This document shows, piece by piece, positions 6,465 through 12,436 of a DNA stretch of 12,436 nt. The stretch comes from Bacteroidaceae bacterium. GTDB lineage: Bacteria; Bacteroidota; Bacteroidia; Bacteroidales; Bacteroidaceae. Location of the stretch: assembly GCA_017633615.1 (NCBI GenBank), contig JAGBPB010000110.1:1-12436 (forward strand), given 5' to 3'. Numbering within the stretch: the stretch's first letter is position 1; each line of letters begins with the position of its first letter. A program made the position numbers and the translations under genes. Under the pieces are notes generated by a model. The model was not told the origin of the DNA, did no database searches, and worked only from the letters and a program-made list of their open reading frames with translations.

Positions 6465-8210
6465 ATGAAAAAGATATATGCATTTCTTTTGACAGTCATT
6501 ACTATCATGGCTGTTTCATGTTCAAAAGAGGGTTTCAACAATCTTATAGACCCTGAAGAGAATGATTCTGAGACAATAAAGATAAACATCACATTTCCCG
6601 GTGGTACCAAAGCCGCCAAGACCACATGGGTAGCCGGTGATAAGCTAAATATCTGGTTTACTACAAATCATTCAGATCTCAATCATGCTGCCCCAGACCT
6701 TGTCATCACCTTCAATGGTACCAAATGGACCGCAGGCGCACTCCGTGAAGGTGCCGCTATCGATGCATCAGGAGATGAGATGCTTATATTGTATGAAGGA
6801 TACAATGATATATCATCATATACGTATCATTCTTCTTATTTTAGTATGTATGCCTATAATAGTGATCAATTTCACTCTTGTTTCTCCAACTCACTGGTAT
6901 TTGCGGCATCAGAAATCCCATATACTTTTGCAAGTAATACCCTGACTGCAACTATTGCTTCTTGGACTTATGAAACCATGTTCAAGGTAGTTGTTAAGGA
7001 TGACGATAATTGCCTTACAAAAGCAGCTGACCGTTACCGTCTTAAGGTTGAGAATACTGCAAATGGCAAACTTGCCACAGAGAAAGGTGCATTCCGCATT
7101 CTTTATTCGAATAATCATATCAAAGTATTAGATGGTGGTGCCTATGAAAAAGGTTGGACTGGCGGTGTCCAGGAGGCCGATGGTATAGCATTCTATTATA
7201 TGTCTTTTGCAGCAGACGATCAGGATGTATTATTCACTCTGAAAGATATGGAGACAAGTCTCACTGAGACTTATTATGTTACAAACAAGACTTTGGATGC
7301 GACCCAACAGGACCGTTGCCTGAGTGTAGCACTTAAACACTCCAACTTCAATAAGGATATTTATTTCTCGGTAAGTGCCACAAAGAAGGTTGTATTATCG
7401 CCGGGTAACCTGCAGTATCAGGCCAGCACAAACACTTGGCGTTTTGCCGAGAATCAGTGGGACTATATTGGTGGCGGAAATGACAACATTGCTGAAGATT
7501 ACGATGGATGGATTGACCTGTTCGGTTGGGGCACCAGCGGCATCTCATGCGGAGCAACATGCTATCAGCCTTGGAGTACAGATATGGATAATTCCAAATA
7601 TTATGTTCACGGTAACTCTTCAGCTTCACTATCTTTTGCCTCAGGAAATGCAGATTGGGGTAAAAACACTATCTCAAATGGTGGCAGCAAAGGAAATCAT
7701 GGCTGGCGCACACCTTATATTGACGAGTGGGTATGGCTTATTGGACCGGAAGGAGATCCCAACACAGTTGCTGAACCTGGCGTTAACTGCCGCACATCTT
7801 CAACGGTAGGCGGTGTTGAGAACGCCAGATATGCTCATGCAAAACTGTTTGGAACTAAAGCAGGCTTGATCATATTCCCTGATGTATATAATCACCCTGC
7901 TGGAGTGGCAAATCCTGTTGAAATTAATGTTGCCAAACCTTCAAGTACGTCCATAAACAATTATTATGCCGCAGACTGGGCCAAGATGGAAGCTGCAGGT
8001 GCAATATTCTTGCCTTCAGGTGGTCATCGGGTTGGAACAACCACTTCAAATTATGGCGGTGGCGCAATATATTGGTCTGCAGATTATTACGGTGCAGATA
8101 GAGCATATTATCTGCAATTTGGCACTCAGAGTGTATATAATTATAATTCAGATTATAATAAAGGCCCAAGGTATTTTGGTTGCGCTGTACGATTAATCCG
8201 CGATCTATAA
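6465..8210 (+). CDS. Surface lipoprotein: fimbrillin-like N-terminus, FISUMP/DUF1566-like C-terminus
   Basis: This 581-residue lipoprotein starts at ATG 6465, which gives a clean signal MKKIYAFLLTVITIMAVSC (lipid Cys19); upstream in-frame ATGs at 6438 and 6453 would only add a polar prefix. The polar KEGFN after the cysteine fits outer-membrane export. Residues about 40-290 contain TWVAGDKLNIWF and LVITFNGTKWTAG, a pattern of Prevotella/Bacteroides fimbrillin-like lipoproteins. From about 300 the sequence FSVSATKKVVLSPGNLQYQ, the aromatic DLFGWGTSG, WRTPYIDEWVWL and the end YWSA...AYYLQFG...FGCAVRLIRDL match the Fibrobacter-succinogenes-major-paralogous (FISUMP) domain, which has a C-type-lectin-like fold. 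The likely role is a cell-surface adhesin or binding protein; the ligand is unknown. The last 45 residues are rich in Tyr, Asn and Asp encoded by TAT, AAT and GAT. Confidence 0.82.
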   Translation: MKKIYAFLLTVITIMAVSCSKEGFNNLIDPEENDSETIKINITFPGGTKAAKTTWVAGDKLNIWFTTNHSDLNHAAPDLVITFNGTKWTAGALREGAAIDASGDEMLILYEGYNDISSYTYHSSYFSMYAYNSDQFHSCFSNSLVFAASEIPYTFASNTLTATIASWTYETMFKVVVKDDDNCLTKAADRYRLKVENTANGKLATEKGAFRILYSNNHIKVLDGGAYEKGWTGGVQEADGIAFYYMSFAADDQDVLFTLKDMETSLTETYYVTNKTLDATQQDRCLSVALKHSNFNKDIYFSVSATKKVVLSPGNLQYQASTNTWRFAENQWDYIGGGNDNIAEDYDGWIDLFGWGTSGISCGATCYQPWSTDMDNSKYYVHGNSSASLSFASGNADWGKNTISNGGSKGNHGWRTPYIDEWVWLIGPEGDPNTVAEPGVNCRTSSTVGGVENARYAHAKLFGTKAGLIIFPDVYNHPAGVANPVEINVAKPSSTSINNYYAADWAKMEAAGAIFLPSGGHRVGTTTSNYGGGAIYWSADYYGADRAYYLQFGTQSVYNYNSDYNKGPRYFGCAVRLIRDL

Positions 8211-8226
8211 ACCACTTGGTGAAAAC

Positions 8227-8261
8227 GTGAAACAGGGGTTCTCCCCAATCTAACGTTTCAC
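8227..8261 (+). other. Nested hairpin just after the lipoprotein stop
   Basis: GTGAAAC (8227-8233) pairs with GTTTCAC (8255-8261), and inside it GGGG (8235-8238) pairs with CCCC (8243-8246) around TTCT. It begins 16 bp after the stop. It may stabilise the mRNA 3' end or be a recombination-associated structure; no T tract follows it. Confidence 0.55.
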
Positions 8262-8268
8262 TCTATAC

Positions 8269-8312
8269 CAATCCCTCCGGCCCGCCATCAGCACCGGAGG
8301 GATTGCTGTTTT
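8269..8312 (+). terminator. Strong intrinsic terminator of the lipoprotein operon
   Basis: CAATCCCTCCGG (8269-8280) and CCGGAGGGATTG (8294-8305) form a perfect 12-bp stem with a 13-nt loop. CTG and four T follow. It closes the operon that begins at about 6093 and separates it from the YihY-family gene. Confidence 0.85.
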
Positions 8313-8358
8313 CAGGGAGAAAAAATGTAATTGTATAGCACATTTGTTACTTATTGCT

Positions 8359-8366
8359 TATTTTTG
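8359..8366 (+). promoter_or_regulatory. -7 box TATTTTTG for the YihY-family gene
   Basis: An exact TAnnTTTG match 23 bp before the ATG at 8390. No good -33 box lies 19-21 bp upstream; a TTTG at 8343-8346 is too close. Confidence 0.5.
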
Positions 8367-8389
8367 TCGCTGGCTTATAAGAAATTATC

Positions 8390-9721
8390 ATGTCAGAGAA
8401 TAAGAGAATCAAGGCCTCTGTCCAAAAGGTCAAGACCTTTCTAACCAAAGATATATGGTCATTTGAATTCTACCAGAAAGGACCCTTGCGCCGCGCAATA
8501 GGCAACACCGTAAAAGTCATTGTTATAGCCGTCCGCACATTCCTTGATGACAAGGTCATGACCAAAGCCGCAGCACTGACCTACTCCACCCTGTTTGCAA
8601 TAGTGCCTATCCTGGCCCTGATATTTGCAATAGCACGCGGATTCGGTTTTGAGAATATTGTAACCAGCCTGCTTAAGAACGGAATCATAGGAGAGAATGA
8701 GAGCCTCAACACCGTCATGCAGTTCATTGACGGCTACATGCAGTACGTTTCAAGCGGCGCATTCATAGGCATAGGCCTTCTGTTCCTGCTCTGGTCTGTC
8801 TATTCACTGGCCGACGGTATTGAAGCCAACCTCAACATGATTTGGCATGTAAAGCAGGCAAGAGGCATGGGCCGCAAGATTACGGACTACTTCTCACTCA
8901 TTCTGCTCATTCCAATAGGCATTATCTGTCTGAGCGGTCTCTCTGTGGCCACAAGGAGTATTCTTGAAGGCATGGAGGGATATCTGTTGCTGGGTGGATT
9001 CGTTCAGTTCCTCATCTCAGCAATGCCATTTCTGCTTGCCGGTCTCATCTTTACCGGATTCTACATGTTCATGCCTAACACCAAAGTAAAGTTCAAATAC
9101 GCCATTATTCCCGGAATTATAGCCGGCTGTCTGTTCCAGCTGCTGCAGAACCTCTACTTCAAAGGGCAGTTCTCACTATCCAGCTACAACGCCATCTACG
9201 GAGGTTTTGCCGCCCTGCCTCTGTTCCTTTTCTGGCTCAACCTCTCTTGGTCTATCATACTGTTTGGCTGCGAACTTGCTTACGTGAGCCAGAACAATGA
9301 TAACTTCAACTACTTTAAGGAGCCCGATAAGATAAGCCGCCGTCATGAGGATTTCTACTGCCTGATGGTTATGGCTCTCATCTGCAAAAGGTTCAACAAG
9401 GGGCTTCCCCCCCTCAAGATGAAGGAGATAGTCCAGAAACTGCAGATTCCCCACCGCTACGTAATATCATCATTGGACACGCTTACTGACTCAGGCCTGC
9501 TTGAAACAATCCAGGCCGATGAACGTGAACCGGCGTACGTACCATCAACTGACACACAGAAACTCACGGTGGTGAACGTCCTGTCTGCTATCAACTGCAG
9601 CGGATATTGTGACCTGGATCACGCTCTTGACAACGATATACGTTCTGCCCTGCTCAAGATTGACGATGAGCGCAAGCACCTGAGCGGTGACATTTGGTCC
9701 ACTCCACTCGCTGAACTTTGA
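8390..9721 (+). CDS. YihY/BrkB-family inner-membrane protein with C-terminal winged-helix-like domain
   Basis: The 443-residue protein has about six membrane helices (roughly 64-84, 123-145, 167-190, 202-225, 236-256 and 271-297). The family signatures are the N-terminal AAALTYSTLFAIVPILAL and the last-helix block AIYGGFAALPLFLFWLNLSW...GCELAY. YihY proteins were once called ribonuclease BN by mistake and BrkB from a Bordetella serum-resistance locus; the transport or other function is unproven. The soluble tail (about 315-443) includes MKEIVQKLQIPHRYVISSL followed by LTDSGLLE, which looks like a winged-helix segment, a common extension in Bacteroidetes members. No partner gene is linked; a separate promoter precedes it. 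The start has little Shine-Dalgarno, as is usual in the phylum. Confidence 0.9.
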   Translation: MSENKRIKASVQKVKTFLTKDIWSFEFYQKGPLRRAIGNTVKVIVIAVRTFLDDKVMTKAAALTYSTLFAIVPILALIFAIARGFGFENIVTSLLKNGIIGENESLNTVMQFIDGYMQYVSSGAFIGIGLLFLLWSVYSLADGIEANLNMIWHVKQARGMGRKITDYFSLILLIPIGIICLSGLSVATRSILEGMEGYLLLGGFVQFLISAMPFLLAGLIFTGFYMFMPNTKVKFKYAIIPGIIAGCLFQLLQNLYFKGQFSLSSYNAIYGGFAALPLFLFWLNLSWSIILFGCELAYVSQNNDNFNYFKEPDKISRRHEDFYCLMVMALICKRFNKGLPPLKMKEIVQKLQIPHRYVISSLDTLTDSGLLETIQADEREPAYVPSTDTQKLTVVNVLSAINCSGYCDLDHALDNDIRSALLKIDDERKHLSGDIWSTPLAEL

Positions 9722-9870
9722 CAGGTTGTCAGATTGAATACAAAATTGTATGACATTTTGCCATGCATTTTTTGTTGGCATCACATTTGTCTTCTATACT
9801 GCGAAGGCAGCCCGAAAGGGAGGCCGGAATAAAAAGCAATGTTTAATTTAAAGTATAGGAGGTTACAACT
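9722..9870 (+). other. Structured 5' region of the small heat-shock gene with strong ribosome site
   Basis: GGC-AG-CCC-GAAA-GGG-AG-GCC (9806-9825) forms a compact hairpin capped by a GNRA tetraloop with a tandem A/G internal loop; CTGC-GAAG-GCAG (9799-9810) is an alternative fold sharing its left side. AGGAGG at 9857-9862, 8 nt before the ATG, is an exact Shine-Dalgarno sequence, rare in this phylum. The promoter is unclear: TTTG at 9771-9774 has TATACTGC 20 bp later, a poor -7 box, so an alternative sigma factor or heat-shock control is possible. Confidence 0.5.
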
Positions 9871-10314
9871 ATGTTACTCGCAAGAAGAAATCAGAACTAC
9901 AACCAGAATTGGTTACCCAGTCTGTTCAACGATTTTATGAATGATGATTGGTTCACTACCCGCACAAGCAGCGCAGTTCCTGCACTGAATGTTATTGAGA
10001 ACGAGAAGGATTACGAACTTGAGTTTGCAGTTCCGGGTCTCAAGAAAGAAGAGCTGAACCTACAGGTTGACAATGACGGCATCATGTCAATCTCAATGAC
10101 CCGCAAGAATGAGGACAACAAGGAGGACAGCAAGCGTAACTACATACGCCGCGAGTTCACCTATCAGGAGTTCAACCAGAGCTACATCCTGCCTGATGAC
10201 GCTGACCGCGCCAAGATATCGGCCAGGGTTGAGAACGGCGTGCTGACCATCAATGTCCCCAAGATGCCGGCCGAAAAGCAGCCGCAGGCAGTTCAGACTA
10301 TAGCTATCTCATAA
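9871..10314 (+). CDS. Small heat-shock protein, Hsp20/alpha-crystallin family
   Basis: This 147-residue ATP-independent holdase binds unfolding proteins during stress and keeps them refoldable. The alpha-crystallin domain spans about residues 35-131: PALNVIENEKDYELEFAVPG opens it, and the family hallmark ARVENGVLTINVPK (118-131) closes it. The C-terminal I-x-I motif needed for oligomer assembly is IAI at 144-146. The N-terminal arm (1-34) is short and aromatic, with PSLFNDFMND typical of bacterial Hsp20. ATG 9871 has an ideal AGGAGG site. The gene is monocistronic, with a structured leader before it and a strong terminator after it, which fits a gene that must be turned up quickly under stress. 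Similar to the IbpA/HspA class, but no specific symbol is assigned. Confidence 0.95.
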   Translation: MLLARRNQNYNQNWLPSLFNDFMNDDWFTTRTSSAVPALNVIENEKDYELEFAVPGLKKEELNLQVDNDGIMSISMTRKNEDNKEDSKRNYIRREFTYQEFNQSYILPDDADRAKISARVENGVLTINVPKMPAEKQPQAVQTIAIS

Positions 10315-10334
10315 TGATTGACTTATAATCAGAT

Positions 10335-10366
10335 AAAGGGAAGGCCACAAGGCTTTCCCTTTTTTT
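10335..10366 (+). terminator. Intrinsic terminator of the Hsp20 gene
   Basis: AAAGGGAAGGCC (10335-10346) pairs over 12 positions with GGCTTTCCCTTT (10351-10362), with one G-T wobble and an ACAA tetraloop. Seven T run from 10360 to 10366. It starts 20 bp after the stop codon. Its T tract also supplies the -33 box of the next gene. Confidence 0.92.
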
Positions 10367-10394
10367 GTTTTATAAATGATTTAGCATAACTTTG
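10364..10394 (+). promoter_or_regulatory. Promoter of the membrane AraC-type regulator
   Basis: TTTG (10364-10367), a 19-bp spacer and TAACTTTG (10387-10394) give an ideal Bacteroidetes promoter. Transcription would begin near 10401, only a few bases before the ATGs at 10405 and 10408, so the mRNA may be almost leaderless. Confidence 0.75.
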
Positions 10395-10404
10395 CCATGA
10401 AGAT

Positions 10405-11538
10405 ATGATGTATTCATTTCAGGATCTGCTTTTAAGCGCCGCAGCTACCGTTAACGTAGTAGTGTCAATAATGGTTGCAGCAGTAAGATGGGGCCACAGA
10501 TGTGAACCCTACGCAAAACACATGGACTACTATTATCCTGCCTGGAAAGCCATCATTGCCTGTTTCCTGACTAACATAATACTGAGTACGGTCATCTTCA
10601 TGCCTAATGATGAGGATGCCATTCTGCAGTTGCGCATGATGCTCATACTGGGTTCACCTTTCTTTTGCGCCACCCTTATGTTTGTATATTTCGGCAAAAG
10701 CCTGAAAAAGACCAATTGGCACAAGCCCATCTACATAATGGCCATGATATTCGCATTGCTGATGGGAACATCCACCACACTGGCATTGATTCCGGGCAAT
10801 CAGATAGTCTATAGAAGCGTTTTCTGCAAATGGCTGTTTTCCATCACAGGAATAACGGCGCTGCTATTTTTGGCATGTTTTGCCCAGGCGCTCATCATGA
10901 TAGTCCGGGCTCTACGGCGTTTTTCCGAAAGCAATTACTCCAATCCCGATGATTTTCCTCATCAATATGCATCTGAAGTAATATGGATTCCGGTCCTGAA
11001 CATATCAACCTGCTGGTGCAGTACATTCATAGGTACAAAAACTGCACTTGCAATCGGCTTGATCATAGTTTCAATACTTAACACACTATTTCTTATTGGT
11101 GCCTTGTCGCCACACAGGTCTCTCGATGTCACAAGACTGGAGCAGGAAAATGAAAACCCCGTTGAACCTGTCACACAAGAGCCGGAGCGTCCCATCAAGC
11201 CTGTTGCGCAACCCAATGAAGAATCCATCTCACAGGAGCGCAAGGAAGAGATTGCACGCACTATACGGCACTTTGTGGAAGATGAGCAAGCCTACCTGGA
11301 TAACCATCTCACATTAGCCAGCCTTTCAAGAACCTGCGGAATCAACCGCACCTATGTATCACAGGTTATCAGCGAACGCATGGGAGGCTTTTACACCTAC
11401 GTAAACCGCTGCCGCCTAGCCCACGCTGCGCAGTTCAAAGTCCAGAATCCCGATGCCTCAGTTGAAGAGATAGCTTCAGCCTCAGGATTCGGCACCAGAC
11501 AGACCTATTACAACATACTTCATCAGCTGGAAAAATAG
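10405..11538 (+). CDS. Membrane-anchored AraC-family transcription regulator
   Basis: The 377-residue protein has about six hydrophobic helices in the first 235 residues (about 8-28, 48-66, 76-96, 108-130, 143-168 and 205-233), then a proline- and glutamate-rich linker (245-275). The C-terminal AraC-type DNA-binding domain has a first helix-turn-helix (LTLASLSRTCGINRTYVSQV, 302-321) and a second (SVEEIASASGFGTRQTYYNI, 352-371). The family GFGTRQTYY block is well kept. The layout suggests a membrane sensor that regulates genes directly from the membrane, as proposed for other Bacteroidetes regulators of this shape; the ligand and targets are unknown. ATG 10405 is chosen over the ATG at 10396, which runs into TGA after three codons; 10408 is equally possible. 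It is transcribed alone. Confidence 0.85.
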   Translation: MMYSFQDLLLSAAATVNVVVSIMVAAVRWGHRCEPYAKHMDYYYPAWKAIIACFLTNIILSTVIFMPNDEDAILQLRMMLILGSPFFCATLMFVYFGKSLKKTNWHKPIYIMAMIFALLMGTSTTLALIPGNQIVYRSVFCKWLFSITGITALLFLACFAQALIMIVRALRRFSESNYSNPDDFPHQYASEVIWIPVLNISTCWCSTFIGTKTALAIGLIIVSILNTLFLIGALSPHRSLDVTRLEQENENPVEPVTQEPERPIKPVAQPNEESISQERKEEIARTIRHFVEDEQAYLDNHLTLASLSRTCGINRTYVSQVISERMGGFYTYVNRCRLAHAAQFKVQNPDASVEEIASASGFGTRQTYYNILHQLEK

Positions 11539-11570
11539 CACAAAAACGGACGGCCCGATTGTGTCAAAAT

Positions 11571-11616
11571 CAGTAAAAATTTACTGAGGCTATACAATGA
11601 AGTAAAGATTTTTACT
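11571..11616. repeat. Tandem AGTAAA...TTTACT palindromes
   Basis: The first copy is CAGTAAAAATTTACTG (11571-11586), with seven-base arms around AA. The second is AGTAAAGATTTTTACT (11601-11616), with six-base arms around GATT. The TTTACT half-sites are 31 bp apart, close to three helical turns. GTTTTACAAAAC at 11619-11630 may be a degenerate third site. They start 33 bp after the regulator gene. Confidence 0.6.
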
Positions 11617-11702
11617 CTGTTTTACAAAACCGAGTCAATATTTATACGCATTTTGACAAAGGTTCTTTTAAAAAGCCACATTTTTGCATCAGAAAGAAAA
11701 CA

Positions 11703-11813
11703 AAGACTGATTAAGTCTTATACTGCTCTCGTCTCGACAGTCCTTTATTCATAAATAAATTATAGTCCTTTTTATTAACCAGGAGGGTGGCTTTAGGTCA
11801 TCCTCATTTTTTT
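11703..11813 (+). ncRNA. Candidate small RNA or long 3' UTR ending in an intrinsic terminator
   Basis: Hairpins AAGACT/AGTCTT (11703-11719) and TTTATT/AATAAA (11744-11759) are followed by the terminator stem GAGGGTG/CATCCTC (11783-11805, one G-T wobble) and T7 (11807-11813). No gene on the plus strand lies within 165 bp upstream. A weak -7-like CATTTTTG sits at 11679-11686. It could be an independent small RNA or the 3' end of the regulator mRNA. Confidence 0.35.
11783..11813 (+). terminator. Plus-strand intrinsic terminator
   Basis: GAGGGTG (11783-11789) pairs with CATCCTC (11799-11805) through a 9-nt loop, followed by A and seven T. It would end transcripts coming from the regulator gene or from a small RNA. 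Confidence 0.65.
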
Positions 11814-11826
11814 ACCTACCCAAAAC

Positions 11827-11860
11827 AATAAGAGCACCCGAAAATTCAGGTGCTCTTATT
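11827..11860 (-). terminator. Hairpin terminator of the pyruvate:ferredoxin oxidoreductase gene
   Basis: AATAAGAGCACC (11827-11838) and GGTGCTCTTATT (11849-11860) form a perfect 12-bp stem with a 10-nt loop. Read on the minus strand it lies 33 bp past the stop codon and is followed by GTTTTG. It could also work on the plus strand. Confidence 0.7.
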
Positions 11861-11864
11861 TATG

Positions 11865-11883
11865 ATTGGGGACAGACCCCAAT
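11865..11883. repeat. Short perfect hairpin ATTGGGG-ACAGA-CCCCAAT
   Basis: Seven-base arms around ACAGA lie between the oxidoreductase stop and its terminator. On the plus strand it is followed by ACA and a T8 run, so it can terminate in that direction. The GGGGACAGACCCC core resembles short repetitive extragenic palindromes seen in many bacteria. Confidence 0.55.
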
Positions 11884-11892
11884 ACATTTTTT

Positions 11893-12436
11893 TTAGTTCT
11901 CCCAGTTCTCTTGTGTCTTGCGGATGTAAGACTTGTAGCGGAGCTGAGCCATCTTCTGTGCCTCAGCAAAGAGCTCCTCAGCCTCGTTAGGATAAGCCTT
12001 CTTGACTGAGAGGTAACGAACCTCACCCATCAGGAAGTCGTGGAAGTTCTCCCAGTTAGGCTCCTTAGAGTCAAGTGAGAACGGATTCTTGCCTTCCTCA
12101 ATGAGAGCGGGGTTGTAACGCCACAAGTGCCAGTAACCGCACTCGACAGCCTTCTTCTCCTCAGCCTGGCTCTTACCCATACCACCCTTGGCCTTAAGAC
12201 CGTGGTTGATACAGGGAGCGTAAGCGATTACGATTGAAGGACCGTGCCAAGCCTCAGCCTCACGGATAGCCTTGAGGCACTGTGCGTGATCGGCACCCAT
12301 TGCAATCTGAGCAACGTATACATAACCGTAAGTGGTAGCGATCATACCAAGATCCTTCTTGCGGATGCGCTTACCCTGAGCGGCGAACTGAGCGATAGCA
12401 CCCAGAGGAGTAGCCTTAGAGGCCTGACCGCCGGTA
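11893..12436 (-). CDS. nifJ: Pyruvate:ferredoxin (flavodoxin) oxidoreductase, C-terminal part
   Basis: The minus-strand frame runs from the right edge to TAA at 11893-11895, giving about 180 C-terminal residues; the start is outside. The segment TGGQASKATPLGAIAQFAA, then KRIRKKDLGMIATTYGYVYVAQIAMGA, then GPSIVIAYAPCINHGL matches the end of the thiamine-diphosphate-binding domain of the one-chain anaerobic oxidoreductase, and the rest fits its C-terminal extension, which wraps the partner subunit. The enzyme converts pyruvate and CoA to acetyl-CoA, CO2 and reduced ferredoxin in the cytoplasm and is central to anaerobic energy metabolism. CINHG carries the conserved cysteine of that region. Codon use is strongly biased to common codons, as expected of a highly expressed gene. 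Confidence 0.92.
   Translation of the reverse strand, partial: TGGQASKATPLGAIAQFAAQGKRIRKKDLGMIATTYGYVYVAQIAMGADHAQCLKAIREAEAWHGPSIVIAYAPCINHGLKAKGGMGKSQAEEKKAVECGYWHLWRYNPALIEEGKNPFSLDSKEPNWENFHDFLMGEVRYLSVKKAYPNEAEELFAEAQKMAQLRYKSYIRKTQENWEN

Larger units (their letters stand above)
11539..11892. other. Intergenic region without a CDS: tandem palindromes, hairpins, two-way terminators
   Basis: No coding frame with support exists in these 354 bp. The left part (11571-11630) has AGTAAA/TTTACT palindromes. The middle (11703-11813) has three small hairpins in a row, the last followed by seven T on the plus strand. The right part (11827-11883) has two perfect hairpins that can end the minus-strand oxidoreductase transcript. 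AT content is higher than in the flanking genes. Confidence 0.65.

Noticed and set aside
9719..9731. TGACA/TGTCA hairpin at the end of the YihY-family gene as terminator
   Set aside because: Only a five-base stem with a three-base loop and no T tract.
9776..9790. Sigma-54-like TGGCA...TTGT before the Hsp20 gene
   Set aside because: Spacing fits a -24/-12 promoter but the second box lacks the GC, and no enhancer site is recognisable; a chance match is likely.

Overview
The window looks like chromosomal DNA from a member of the Bacteroidales, close to Prevotella or Bacteroides. At least six genes are preceded by the Bacteroidetes-type -7 box TAnnTTTG (TATATTTG, TATCTTTG, TAACTTTG three times, TATTTTTG). 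Two of these also have a TTTG -33 box exactly 19 bp upstream. Shine-Dalgarno sites are weak except at one gene. The protein set also fits: an ORF6N-domain protein, lipoproteins with short SC lipoboxes, a FISUMP-type surface lipoprotein, and the end of pyruvate:ferredoxin oxidoreductase.

Layout, left to right. (1) 1-325 is the C-terminus of a protein with a PD-(D/E)XK nuclease-like fold. (2) 326-1236 is an intergenic stretch rich in palindromes, then an ORF6N-domain gene; the same TCACAA/TTGTGA palindrome lies twice upstream and once inside the gene. (3) 1268-3168 is a plus-strand run: a DnaQ-like DEDDh exonuclease, an APH-type kinase, and a PNPOx-fold protein carrying a lipoprotein signal. 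(4) 3165-5993 (minus) is full-length uvrA, overlapping the previous gene tail-to-tail by 4 bp. (5) 6079-8312 is a surface-lipoprotein operon. It has its own promoter, a roughly 200-nt leader holding an open frame with a G8 tract and an intrinsic terminator, a 50-aa small protein, and a 581-aa lipoprotein with a fimbrillin-like N-terminus and a FISUMP/DUF1566-like C-terminus. It is closed by a hairpin and a strong terminator. (6) 8390-9721 is a YihY/BrkB-type membrane protein. (7) 9871-10314 is a small heat-shock protein with a structured leader, a strong ribosome site and a clean terminator. (8) 10405-11538 is a membrane-anchored AraC-type regulator. (9) 11539-11892 has no CDS but carries tandem palindromes, a row of hairpins and terminators for both strands. 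(10) 11893 to the right edge (minus) is the C-terminal part of pyruvate:ferredoxin oxidoreductase.

Most genes are housekeeping or generic accessory functions and are not obviously one pathway. The two most unusual regions are the lipoprotein operon and the ORF6N locus. In the operon, the leader frame ends in an ATGA overlap with the small-protein start, so translation through the G8 tract could govern read-through of the internal terminator. The lipoprotein's C-terminal domain also belongs to a fold class that diversity-generating retroelements target elsewhere. In the ORF6N locus, the conserved SQFV codons form part of a long palindrome that recurs in the promoter region. Both interpretations are inferences from sequence alone.
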